Translations under genes and position numbers: made by a program | Part shown: positions 35,593 to 43,809 of the stretch, piece by piece | Layout of the letters: every line of letters begins with the position of its first letter | Numbering within the stretch: the stretch's first letter is position 1 | DNA from: Lentimicrobiaceae bacterium | GTDB lineage: Bacteria; Bacteroidota; Bacteroidia; Bacteroidales; P3 | Assembly (NCBI GenBank): GCA_022510485.1 | Contig: JAFLTI010000002.1 | Span: 38,287-102,286, forward strand | Reading direction: 5' to 3' | Length of the DNA: 64,000 nt | The notes under the pieces: model-generated | Databases searched by the model: none | Seen by the model: the letters and a program-made list of their open reading frames with translations, nothing else | Told to the model about the DNA's origin: nothing

Positions 35593-36656
35593 TGCCCGAT
35601 GTATTGCTCTATCTGTTCAACGCAAAGCGCGTAAACATCCGTATCGCGGTAACGCTTGTACCAATCTACCGTCAGGGCTATGGTTTGTTCCATATCCAAA
35701 CGAGGTCTCCACCCCAAGCCAAAACGAGCCTTGCTGATATCAAGCATCAACAGATTGGCTTCATGCACGGCATCCGGATCAGAAAGATCTTGCAGACTGC
35801 CTTGTCCGTAGGCTTTTACCACAGCTTGCGCCACTTCCCATACAGGAGTTATGCCCGAAGTTTCAGGACCGAAATTCCAGCCCTCGCAATAGGCGGTCGG
35901 TTCTTCCCACATTTTTTTTGCCAACAGCAGATAGCCGCTCAAAGGCTCAAGCACATGCTGCCACGGACGAACCGCCTTGGGGCTTCGGATTCCTATCGGA
36001 TTGCCGGATTCCAAGGCTCGTATGCAGTCGGGCAGTATTCGGTCTTGCGCCCAATCGCCACCTCCTATTACATTGCCGGCACGTGCGCTGGCAACGCTCT
36101 TGCCGTGCTTAGCATATTGCGCCGGATTAAAGAAACTGCGCCTCCAGCTGCTGATGGCTATTTCTGCCGCACCCTTGCTGCTGCTGTAAGGGTCGTAACC
36201 GCCCATAGGTTCATTTTCGCGATACGCCCAAATCTGCTCCTTGTTTTCGTAGCATTTATCGGTGGTTATCATTACCGCTACTTTGACGCCGGGTGTGGCA
36301 CGCACCGCTTCCAGCACATGGATAGAGCCCATCACGTTAGTCTGATAGGTTTCTACCGGTATCTGATAAGAGAGCCTTACCAAAGGCTGGGCGGCAAGAT
36401 GAAATACGATTTCAGGCTTATATTCGGCAAATACGGCTTTAACCTTTTCGGCATCGCGTATATCCACGCGCAAATCCGCCTTAATCTTACCGCCTATGCC
36501 CGAAAGCACGTAGTTGTCACGCTCGGAATAAGGATCCAGCGCCATACCGACTACCTCCGCGCCCATTCGGTGCAGCCAAATCGCGAGCCAACTGCCCTTA
36601 AAGCCCGTATGTCCTGTAATCAGAACTCTTTTGTTTTTGTAAAAGTTGTCAAACAT
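35589..36656 (-). CDS. rfbG: CDP-glucose 4,6-dehydratase
   Basis: This 355-residue protein converts CDP-glucose to CDP-4-keto-6-deoxyglucose. It has the NAD motif LITGHTGFKGSWLA and the catalytic YDPYSSSKGAAE (YxxxK). Its place next to rfbF and rfbH makes this the CDP-specific enzyme rather than a dTDP homologue. It follows rfbF by 30 bp and overlaps the next gene. Confidence 0.92.
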   Translation of the reverse strand: MFDNFYKNKRVLITGHTGFKGSWLAIWLHRMGAEVVGMALDPYSERDNYVLSGIGGKIKADLRVDIRDAEKVKAVFAEYKPEIVFHLAAQPLVRLSYQIPVETYQTNVMGSIHVLEAVRATPGVKVAVMITTDKCYENKEQIWAYRENEPMGGYDPYSSSKGAAEIAISSWRRSFFNPAQYAKHGKSVASARAGNVIGGGDWAQDRILPDCIRALESGNPIGIRSPKAVRPWQHVLEPLSGYLLLAKKMWEEPTAYCEGWNFGPETSGITPVWEVAQAVVKAYGQGSLQDLSDPDAVHEANLLMLDISKARFGLGWRPRLDMEQTIALTVDWYKRYRDTDVYALCVEQIEQYIGQ

Positions 36657-36686
36657 CGCTTCCGTTTCCGCAAAGTTTTGTTGCCT

Positions 36687-37469
36687 CTACTTCCAAATAC
36701 GCCAAGGAGCTTGGTTTTTCTCCCACATTTCTTCCAATTCGCGTTTTTCGCGCTGGGTATCCATCGGTCTCCAGAATCCATAATGGCGAAAAGCCACCAA
36801 TTCGCCCTCGGCTGCCAAGGTTTCGAGCGGCTTGCGCTCCCAAATGGTATCGTCTCCGTCTATATAATCTAACACTTCGGGTTCAAGCACAAAAAAGCCT
36901 CCGTTTATCCAACTCAAGTCGCCCTTTGGCTTTTCTTGAAAGGAAAAAACCTTTACCTCATCCTGTTCGTTAAACTTGATGGCACCGAAGCGACCCGAAG
37001 GCTGCACTACGGTAACGGTTGCCTTTTTCTTTTGTTCCTTGTGGAACGCAAGCAGGGCGTTCACGTCTATATCCGCCACTCCGTCGCCATAGGTCATCAT
37101 AAACGGTTCTCCGGGATTAAGATAATCCTTGATACGCTTGATGCGACCGCCGGTCATTGTGTTCAAACCGGTATCCACCAAGGTTACTTTCCAAGGTTCA
37201 GCCTGAGAATGGTGTATCTGCATGCTGTTATCCCGCAAGTCTATGGTGAGGTCTGCCTGTTGCAGAAAATAGTTGGCAAAATACTGCTTGATCATATTTG
37301 CCTTATAACCACAACAAACAATAAACTCATTGATACCGTAGTGCGAATAAATCTTCATAATATGCCACAACATCGGTTTTCCGCCGATTTCAACCATCGG
37401 TTTGGGACGTATATCGGTTTCTTCCGAAAGCCGGGTTCCGAAACCTCCTGCCAAAAGCACTACTTTCAT
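36687..37469 (-). CDS. rfbF: Glucose-1-phosphate cytidylyltransferase
   Basis: The ATG at 37469 gives a 260-residue protein beginning MKVVLLAGGFGTRLSEETD, the nucleotidyltransferase signature. The TDIRPKPMVEIGGKPMLWHI segment is typical of RfbF. It makes CDP-glucose from glucose 1-phosphate and CTP, the entry to CDP-deoxyhexoses. The frame is open far upstream, but those residues have no family similarity and overlap rfbH. Confidence 0.93.
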   Translation of the reverse strand: MKVVLLAGGFGTRLSEETDIRPKPMVEIGGKPMLWHIMKIYSHYGINEFIVCCGYKANMIKQYFANYFLQQADLTIDLRDNSMQIHHSQAEPWKVTLVDTGLNTMTGGRIKRIKDYLNPGEPFMMTYGDGVADIDVNALLAFHKEQKKKATVTVVQPSGRFGAIKFNEQDEVKVFSFQEKPKGDLSWINGGFFVLEPEVLDYIDGDDTIWERKPLETLAAEGELVAFRHYGFWRPMDTQREKRELEEMWEKNQAPWRIWK

Positions 37470-37492
37470 AGCTTTTCTGTTTTTAGGCAATT

Positions 37493-38833
37493 CTATTCCA
37501 AACCTTTTTCTTTCAAAAAGGCGTGGATTTGATTGAACGAATATTCGATTTGAGCGGCGGTCAAGCCGGGATATGTACCCAAGAAAAACGTGCGTTCCAT
37601 AATGGCATCCGTATTTTCGAGATTGCCTACGATACGTTTTTCCACCTGTAGATATGCCGGTTGCTTTACCATATTGCCGGCAAAAAGGTTGCGGGTCTCT
37701 ACCCCCATACGGCTCAGATAGTCGGTAAACTCCGTGCGGGTAAAGCCGGCATTCTCCCTTACCGTAACCGGATAGGCAAACCATGCCGGATCGGAACCGG
37801 GCTCCGCCACCGGCAGGATAAAGAATTTTTCGAGCGGCTTGAAGCCTTTTTCCCATGCGAGGAAATTTTCTTTACGCTTTTCTACAAAAGAGGGCAGCTT
37901 GTCCATCTGCGCACTTCCGATAGCCGCCTGCATATCGGTCATCTTAAGGTTGTATCCGATATGGGAATACACGTATTTGTGGTCGTAACCCAAGGGAAGT
38001 TCGCCGTATTGCTTGGTATAGCGGCAGCCGCAACGGTTGTTTTGACCGCCCTCACAAGAACAGTCGCGCCCCCAGTCGCGAAAAGAGCGCACCGCCTTGG
38101 CAATAAGCGGGTCGTTGGTGCAGACCATGCCGCCCTCGCCGGTAGTGATATGGTGAGCCGGATAAAAGGAGAAAGTGGAAACATGCCCGAAAGTACCCGC
38201 TTTTTTGCCTTTGTAGGTGGAACCGAGCGCGTCGCAACAGTCTTCAACCACCCACAGGTTATATTCTTGAGCAAGTTTCATCACCTCTTCCAGACAGAAC
38301 GGATTACCCAAGGTATGCGCCAGCATGATGGCGCGGGTATCGGCGGTTATGGCGTGGCGAGCCTGCTCTATAAGCATATTGTAGTTGCCCGGCTCCACAT
38401 CCACAAATACCGGAACAAGTCCGTTCTGGATAATCGGGTTTACGGTAGTGGGGAATCCTGCCGCCACTGTAATTACCTCATTGCCTTTTTTAAGGCGTTT
38501 GGAACCGAACAGAGGACTAGTAAGGGCTGTAAGAGCCAGCAGGTTGGCGGAAGAACCCGAATTAACGGCAAAAGCGTGTTCCAAACCTATGTATGCCTTG
38601 AACTTATCGGTAAACTCCTTGGCATACCTGCCTTCGGTAAGCCAAAAATCCAAGGAGGAATCCACCAGATTTACAATTTCGTTCTGATCGAACACCCTCC
38701 CTGCATACCGGACCTCTTGCTTCTGCCCCGCCTTAACCGCAGGCTTTTTACCGAACTGCACCTTGTAGTATTCGGCGGTAAGCCGCTTTATCTCCTCCCG
38801 CAATTCATCGGCGGTCTGAACCTTCTTTGCCAT
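37493..38833 (-). CDS. rfbH: CDP-4-keto-6-deoxy-D-glucose 3-dehydrase (E1)
   Basis: This 446-residue PMP-dependent [2Fe-2S] enzyme removes the C3 oxygen to start 3,6-dideoxyhexose formation. The PLP-fold motif FSFYPAHHITTGEGG has His where aminotransferases have Lys. The iron-sulfur cysteines are Cys200, Cys258, Cys260 and Cys268, and the spacing C-x57-C-x-C-x7-C matches the E1 pattern. Its reductase partner (E3) is not in the window. It starts 20 bp after fabD and heads the sugar genes. Confidence 0.93.
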   Translation of the reverse strand: MAKKVQTADELREEIKRLTAEYYKVQFGKKPAVKAGQKQEVRYAGRVFDQNEIVNLVDSSLDFWLTEGRYAKEFTDKFKAYIGLEHAFAVNSGSSANLLALTALTSPLFGSKRLKKGNEVITVAAGFPTTVNPIIQNGLVPVFVDVEPGNYNMLIEQARHAITADTRAIMLAHTLGNPFCLEEVMKLAQEYNLWVVEDCCDALGSTYKGKKAGTFGHVSTFSFYPAHHITTGEGGMVCTNDPLIAKAVRSFRDWGRDCSCEGGQNNRCGCRYTKQYGELPLGYDHKYVYSHIGYNLKMTDMQAAIGSAQMDKLPSFVEKRKENFLAWEKGFKPLEKFFILPVAEPGSDPAWFAYPVTVRENAGFTRTEFTDYLSRMGVETRNLFAGNMVKQPAYLQVEKRIVGNLENTDAIMERTFFLGTYPGLTAAQIEYSFNQIHAFLKEKGLE

Positions 38834-38853
38834 TGTTCCAACTATTCGGATTG

Positions 38854-39735
38854 TTATTCGGCACCCATTACTTCAACGCCCTGCGCAATCTTGGCTATCA
38901 TACCCTGCAAGGTCTTTCCGGGTCCCACTTCGATAAAGCGGGCAGCTCCGTCGGCATGTATATTCTGCACTATCTGAGTCCAACGAACCGGAGAGGTAAG
39001 CTGAGCTATCAAATTCTGTTTAATCTTTTCGGGATCGGTGTAAGGCTTGGCATCCACATCCTGATAAACAGGGCAGATGGGCGTGTTGAACTTAGTGGAT
39101 TCGATAGCCGCCGAAAGTTCCACGCGAGCCGGTTCCATCAAAGGAGAGTGGAAAGCCCCTCCCACCTTGAGCGGCAAAGCCCGCTTGGCTCCTGCCTCCT
39201 TGCATTTCTGACAAGCTTCCTCTATCCCTTTCATACTGCCCGAAATAACCAGCTGACCGGGATTGTTGTAGTTTGCAGCCACCACCACTTCGCCCGAAAT
39301 GCCGGCGCATATTTCCTCTACCTTTTCATCGGGAAGCCCCAAGATAGCCGCCATTGTGGAGGGATTCATCTCGCAGGCTTTCTGCATCGCGTTGGCACGT
39401 TTAGACACCAATACCAGCGCATCTTCAAAGTTCAAGGCTTTATTGGCAACCAAAGCCGAAAATTCGCCCAAGGAGTGACCCGCCACCATATCCGGCTTAA
39501 AATCAGGCAGGCAAGCCGCCCAAATTACCGAATGAAGGAACACGGCAGGCTGCGTAACCTTGGTCTGCTTCAAATCTTCATCGCTGCCTCCAAACATAAT
39601 GTCGGTAATCTTAAAGCCAAGGATACTGTCGGCTTTTTCAAACATTTCCTTTGCCTGAGGATATTTTTCGTACAGGTCCTTACCCATACCCGAAAATTGC
39701 GCTCCCTGACCGGGAAAAACATAAGCAGTCTTCAT
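38854..39735 (-). CDS. fabD: Malonyl-CoA:ACP transacylase
   Basis: The ATG at 39735 is chosen because it gives KTAYVFPGQGAQFSGMG at the N-terminus and has AGGAGA 5 nt upstream. The protein has 293 residues. It loads malonyl groups onto ACP for fatty-acid synthesis; the catalytic Ser is in VAGHSLGEFSAL. A strong promoter (39763-39794) precedes it. The sugar operon may be read from the same promoter, since rfbH starts 20 bp after its stop. Confidence 0.93.
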   Translation of the reverse strand: MKTAYVFPGQGAQFSGMGKDLYEKYPQAKEMFEKADSILGFKITDIMFGGSDEDLKQTKVTQPAVFLHSVIWAACLPDFKPDMVAGHSLGEFSALVANKALNFEDALVLVSKRANAMQKACEMNPSTMAAILGLPDEKVEEICAGISGEVVVAANYNNPGQLVISGSMKGIEEACQKCKEAGAKRALPLKVGGAFHSPLMEPARVELSAAIESTKFNTPICPVYQDVDAKPYTDPEKIKQNLIAQLTSPVRWTQIVQNIHADGAARFIEVGPGKTLQGMIAKIAQGVEVMGAE

Positions 39736-39762
39736 CTTTATCTCCTTTATCAGATTAACTTG

Positions 39763-39794
39763 CAAAGATACAAAAGTCGAGCGCAGAAGCCAAA
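39763..39794 (-). promoter_or_regulatory. fabD promoter (and likely of the downstream sugar genes)
   Basis: On the minus strand TTTG (39791-39794), a 20-nt spacer and TATCTTTG (39763-39770) match both Bacteroidota promoter elements exactly. The -7 box ends 27 nt before the fabD ATG. No terminator is seen between fabD and rfbH. Confidence 0.85.
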
Positions 39795-39819
39795 CGCATA
39801 ACCCAAACTTACTTGGGTT

Positions 39820-41427
39820 TCAACTCCTTTCCTGTATAAAGAACAAATGGAAAACGGAGCCCTCTTTAGGCTCGCTTTCAACCCACACCCTTCCGCCATG
39901 CTGCTTCATAATGGAAGCTACATAACTCAAGCCTAATCCAAAGCCCTTTACATCGTGCAGGTTACCGGTAGGAACCCGGTAAAGTTTATCGAAAATCTTT
40001 TTTTGGTTTGCCTTGGCAATGCCGATACCGTTGTCTTTGACATCCACTATGACACCCCCCTCGGCATTATGTGTAAAGATTTCTATAACAGGCTTTTCTG
40101 TGCAATACTTATTGGCGTTGTCTATCAAGTTGGAAATAATATGCACAATATGGGTGCGGTCGCCGGTAACCGTATCGTTCTGAGCCTCCAAATGCGTTAT
40201 GATACGTCCGTTCTTGTGCATTACCTGAAAACCGGTATTGTTGACCGCCTCCTCTATCGCCTTGTGCAGCGAAAATTCCGTCTTGTTCAGGAAATAATCG
40301 CCTTTCTCCATCTTTGAAATCTGAATAATCTGACCGCTGAGGGATTGCAGGCGTTGGTTTTCGTGACGGATAATCCTCAACAGGTCTTTAAGGCCCTCCT
40401 GATCGTAGTGCATATCGGGGTCGTCTAAAGACTCGCATACCAAAGCGATGGTGCTCACAGGGGTCTTTATCTCGTGGGTAACGTGGTTGATGAAATCGCT
40501 CTTCATCTCGGTAAGCTTCTTCTGCCTCCAGATTGCCACCACCGTATAAACAAACACATATATTAATAAAACGAACAGCACGACAGAAGCCACCACCAAA
40601 TACCACATCTGGGTAAAGATAAAGGCGAGGCGGTTGGGAAAATACAGCAACAGATACGTAGGATAATCGGTTGGTTGAGAGGGAAACAAACGGTATATGA
40701 GCCGACTTTGCACAAGTTCAATCCCGTATTTTCCTGTTTTCTGCAAAAGAATCTTGGAACTGTAACTGCTGTAAACACCCCATTCGCAAGCCGTGTTCAG
40801 ATTATGGGCAAGCAATGCCGCCGTAATCATGGAATCCAATTCCTTAGGCTGAATCTGCGCCCCTACCTCCCTTTCGGGAGCCTGACTCAAGGAGAAACGC
40901 AACATCTCGTTGAGCACCCGCCGGGCATACATCAAATCGTTGCGCTTTTGCAGGAGCCGGGCGTAAACCTGCTCTATCTCCCTACGCAAGGTATCGGGTA
41001 TATATCCCGCTTCCGCCTCTGCCTGCATAAAACTGCCGCTAAGGGCAACGCCGTTTACCGTATCGCTCCATTCCATACTCCTTATCCTCTCCCCCACCAA
41101 AGAATAGCTGCCGTCTTCTTTCCACACCAAACCGCAGTATTCGTGCAACACCTCAGGATAAGCGTAGCGCAAAGCCGCTATGCGTTCATCGGTCGAGTCT
41201 AACTCTCCGTCTAATTTCCGCAAGTTCTGAACCCGCAAGAATCGGGCTGAAGCACCGCCTTTGTCTAAGGCAGCGATTACTTCTTCCATAGCCGCATGTG
41301 CCGAATGGTTTATAAAATCCTCCCCTATGGCGAAAATGCGCCTAGTCCAATAGAACTGCACCGACAGCAATCCCACAAGGGAAAGCGTCATAGCAAACGA
41401 GATAAGAAGAAGTCTTTGTTTTTTCAT
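39820..41427 (-). CDS. Sensor histidine kinase (orphan)
   Basis: This protein has 535 residues. A membrane helix near residues 7-27 and a second near 275-297 enclose a periplasmic sensor region of about 250 residues. The kinase core has HVTHEIKTPVSTIAL (phosphorylated His), NLIDNANKY (N box), DNGIGIAKAN (G1) and FGLGLSYV (G2). No HAMP domain is evident. No response regulator is adjacent, so its partner must be encoded elsewhere. It follows lysC by 12 bp. Confidence 0.85.
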   Translation of the reverse strand: MKKQRLLLISFAMTLSLVGLLSVQFYWTRRIFAIGEDFINHSAHAAMEEVIAALDKGGASARFLRVQNLRKLDGELDSTDERIAALRYAYPEVLHEYCGLVWKEDGSYSLVGERIRSMEWSDTVNGVALSGSFMQAEAEAGYIPDTLRREIEQVYARLLQKRNDLMYARRVLNEMLRFSLSQAPEREVGAQIQPKELDSMITAALLAHNLNTACEWGVYSSYSSKILLQKTGKYGIELVQSRLIYRLFPSQPTDYPTYLLLYFPNRLAFIFTQMWYLVVASVVLFVLLIYVFVYTVVAIWRQKKLTEMKSDFINHVTHEIKTPVSTIALVCESLDDPDMHYDQEGLKDLLRIIRHENQRLQSLSGQIIQISKMEKGDYFLNKTEFSLHKAIEEAVNNTGFQVMHKNGRIITHLEAQNDTVTGDRTHIVHIISNLIDNANKYCTEKPVIEIFTHNAEGGVIVDVKDNGIGIAKANQKKIFDKLYRVPTGNLHDVKGFGLGLSYVASIMKQHGGRVWVESEPKEGSVFHLFFIQERS

Positions 41428-41439
41428 GCGGTATTGCCG

Positions 41440-42708
41440 CTACGGTTTAAGTACCAGCTGCACTGCCTGACGGCTGCGTTGTTCAAGCATCACCTGAAAA
41501 TCGCCCACGATGCGGTCTATCACTTCCTGTGTATAATGGCGGATAGTAACCAATTTCAAGTTGCCGTTATAGCGGCAGTCGTAACGGCTCGAAAGCGTTT
41601 CGATAACCGCAGGCACATTGCCTTTGTCGCCGTCTAAGCATACCGAAAAGCTCAATGCCGAATTCTGCATCATGTTTACTTTCAAGCCATACTTTACAAA
41701 ACATTCAAATATCTCGGAAAGATTGTGTTCGTCTACAAACGAAAAGTCTTTGGGATAAATCGACAGCAGAATCTGATTGTTCTTAACGATATACGAAGGA
41801 ATCTTGCTGTTGGGAACATTGTCCAGACCCACCCACGTGCCGGGTGCTTCCACATCCACAAAAGAACGCACATTCAAAGGAATATGCTTGTTCTGCAAGG
41901 GTTTTATCGTTTTGGGGTGAATGATGCTGGCTCCGTAATAAGCCAGTTCCGTAGCATCGAGATACGAGATATAGTCTAACTTTTCGGTATGATGAAAATA
42001 TTTTGGATCGGCATTCAACACACCCGGAACGTCTTTCCATATCGTGATTCTTTCCGCATCGAGGCAATAGGCGAACACCGCCGCCGAATAATCGGAGCCC
42101 TCGCGGCCGAGCGTTACCGTATCGCCCGCTTCGTTGCAGGCAATAAAGCCCTGCGTTATGACAATCTGAACCTGCTCGTCAATACTGTTTGCCACCGCCT
42201 CGCGAATACGGCTTTCGGTAGTTTCCCAAACGATTTTTCCTTCGCGGAAACGACCGTCGGTCAACAACAGTTTGCTGGCATCCAACTCGTTGTTGTATAT
42301 GCCCACTTCGCTCAGATAAGCAGACACCACGCAGGTAGACAGGCGTTCTCCGTAAGAAACCACGCGGTCGTAGGCTTGGTCGTAAGGAAATTGGTCTATG
42401 CCGCTCAATTTGCCGTAAAGTTCTTCAAACAGCGTACGCACTTTAGAAAACACCGTATGGGAAGCCTTGGGAAACAAATCGTGCAGTATCTGGATATGGC
42501 TCGCCATCAAGTCTTTGAAAAGTCCGTCACGATTGTCCCGATGATGATAAAAGGCATCTAAAACAGCTTCTAAAGCATTGGTGGTCTTGCCCATTGCAGA
42601 TATAATCACGCAAACGGAACCATGCACCTGCGTATTGAGTATATCCGCCACATTTCTCACGGCATCGGCATTCTTTACCGATGCTCCTCCGAATTTATAT
42701 ACTTCCAT
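41440..42708 (-). CDS. lysC: Aspartate kinase
   Basis: This 422-residue monofunctional aspartokinase has MEVYKFGGASVKN at the start (KFGG motif), TLGREGSDYSA in the catalytic core, and C-terminal ACT-like regulatory segments. It makes aspartyl phosphate for lysine, threonine, methionine and diaminopimelate. No homoserine dehydrogenase is fused. It sits between aroC (38 bp) and the kinase gene. Confidence 0.9.
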   Translation of the reverse strand: MEVYKFGGASVKNADAVRNVADILNTQVHGSVCVIISAMGKTTNALEAVLDAFYHHRDNRDGLFKDLMASHIQILHDLFPKASHTVFSKVRTLFEELYGKLSGIDQFPYDQAYDRVVSYGERLSTCVVSAYLSEVGIYNNELDASKLLLTDGRFREGKIVWETTESRIREAVANSIDEQVQIVITQGFIACNEAGDTVTLGREGSDYSAAVFAYCLDAERITIWKDVPGVLNADPKYFHHTEKLDYISYLDATELAYYGASIIHPKTIKPLQNKHIPLNVRSFVDVEAPGTWVGLDNVPNSKIPSYIVKNNQILLSIYPKDFSFVDEHNLSEIFECFVKYGLKVNMMQNSALSFSVCLDGDKGNVPAVIETLSSRYDCRYNGNLKLVTIRHYTQEVIDRIVGDFQVMLEQRSRQAVQLVLKP

Positions 42709-42746
42709 TTTTCTTTTATATCTTTTTGTCTATAATTTTTCCGAAA

Positions 42747-43805
42747 TCAGCGTTTGGAACACCTTGCCAACAACATAAAATCCGCAACACAAAGGGCGGT
42801 CATAGCTTCTACCACGCTTACCGCTCGTGGAACGCAGCACACATCGTGCCTGCCCGAAATTTCCATACGGTGCAGCTTGCCGTCTTCGCCCAACAAATCC
42901 TGTTCCTGCGCAATGCTCGGTATGGGTTTGAACGCCACGCGGAAATACAGGGGCTCTCCGGTGGAGATTCCGCCCCGCACGCCTCCGCAAAGGTTTTCTT
43001 CGGTTGTGCCGTCGCTGCGCCAACGGTCGTTGTGCTGACTTCCTTTCATACGCGAAGCCTCAAAACCGCAGCCTATTTCAAATCCACGCGCCGCATTGAT
43101 GCCCATCATGGCATACGCCAAACGCGCACTCAGTTTGTCGTAAGCAGGTTCTCCCCAGCCTGCGGGAATCCCTGTAACGATACAGGAAACCACGCCGCCT
43201 ACGCTGTCTTTTTGTTCGCGTGTTTCCTTAAGCAGTTTCTGTATGGCTAAATCGGTAGCCTTGTGCGGGCATCGGCTCGCGAAAGACGGTGCTTCCGCAA
43301 CGCTTATCGACGAACCGTCGGGAATACTTATGTTGCCTATGCTCAGCGTATATGCGTTTACCTGCACATCTTGCGTATAGAGCAGCATTTTGGCAAAGGC
43401 ACCGCCTACCACGCGCACCACCGTCTCGCGAGCCGATGCCCTGCCTCCGCCTTGGGCATCGCGGATACCGTATTTGCGAAAGTAGGTGTCGTCGGCGTGG
43501 GAAGGGCGGAACATCTGTTCCAAGGCTTGGTAGTCGGCACTATGGGCATCTTGATTGCGGATGATGAAGCCGATAGGCGTTCCTGTGCTTTTGCCTTGAT
43601 GAACTCCCGAAAGTATCTCTATCCGGTCGCTTTCCTGTCTGCCGCTGCCCACTTTTTGCGAGGGGCGGCGGTTGCGCAAGTCGGTCTGCAACAAATCCAT
43701 ATCGATGGGCACGCCCGCAGGGAAACCGTCTATCATACCGCCTACCGCCGCTCCGTGCGACTCGCCGAAACTACTCAATCTCAATATTCTGCCAAAAGTA
43801 TTCAT
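42747..43805 (-). CDS. aroC: Chorismate synthase
   Basis: This 352-residue FMN-dependent enzyme performs the last step of the shikimate pathway. Signatures are SFGESHGAAVGGMIDG near the start, GGGRASARETVVRVVGG and the NDRWRSDGTTEENLCGG segment. The length is normal. It starts 4 bp after the murF-alr fusion. Confidence 0.95.
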   Translation of the reverse strand: MNTFGRILRLSSFGESHGAAVGGMIDGFPAGVPIDMDLLQTDLRNRRPSQKVGSGRQESDRIEILSGVHQGKSTGTPIGFIIRNQDAHSADYQALEQMFRPSHADDTYFRKYGIRDAQGGGRASARETVVRVVGGAFAKMLLYTQDVQVNAYTLSIGNISIPDGSSISVAEAPSFASRCPHKATDLAIQKLLKETREQKDSVGGVVSCIVTGIPAGWGEPAYDKLSARLAYAMMGINAARGFEIGCGFEASRMKGSQHNDRWRSDGTTEENLCGGVRGGISTGEPLYFRVAFKPIPSIAQEQDLLGEDGKLHRMEISGRHDVCCVPRAVSVVEAMTALCVADFMLLARCSKR

Positions 43806-43809
43806 AACT

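Noticed and set aside
35592-36872. 426-residue plus-strand frame opposite rfbG and rfbF
   Set aside because: It lies entirely antisense to well-recognised sugar genes; long open antisense frames are expected here and the encoded protein has no recognisable motifs.
37661-38977. 438-residue plus-strand frame opposite rfbH
   Set aside because: Antisense to a strongly supported gene with intact cofactor motifs; no protein-like features of its own.
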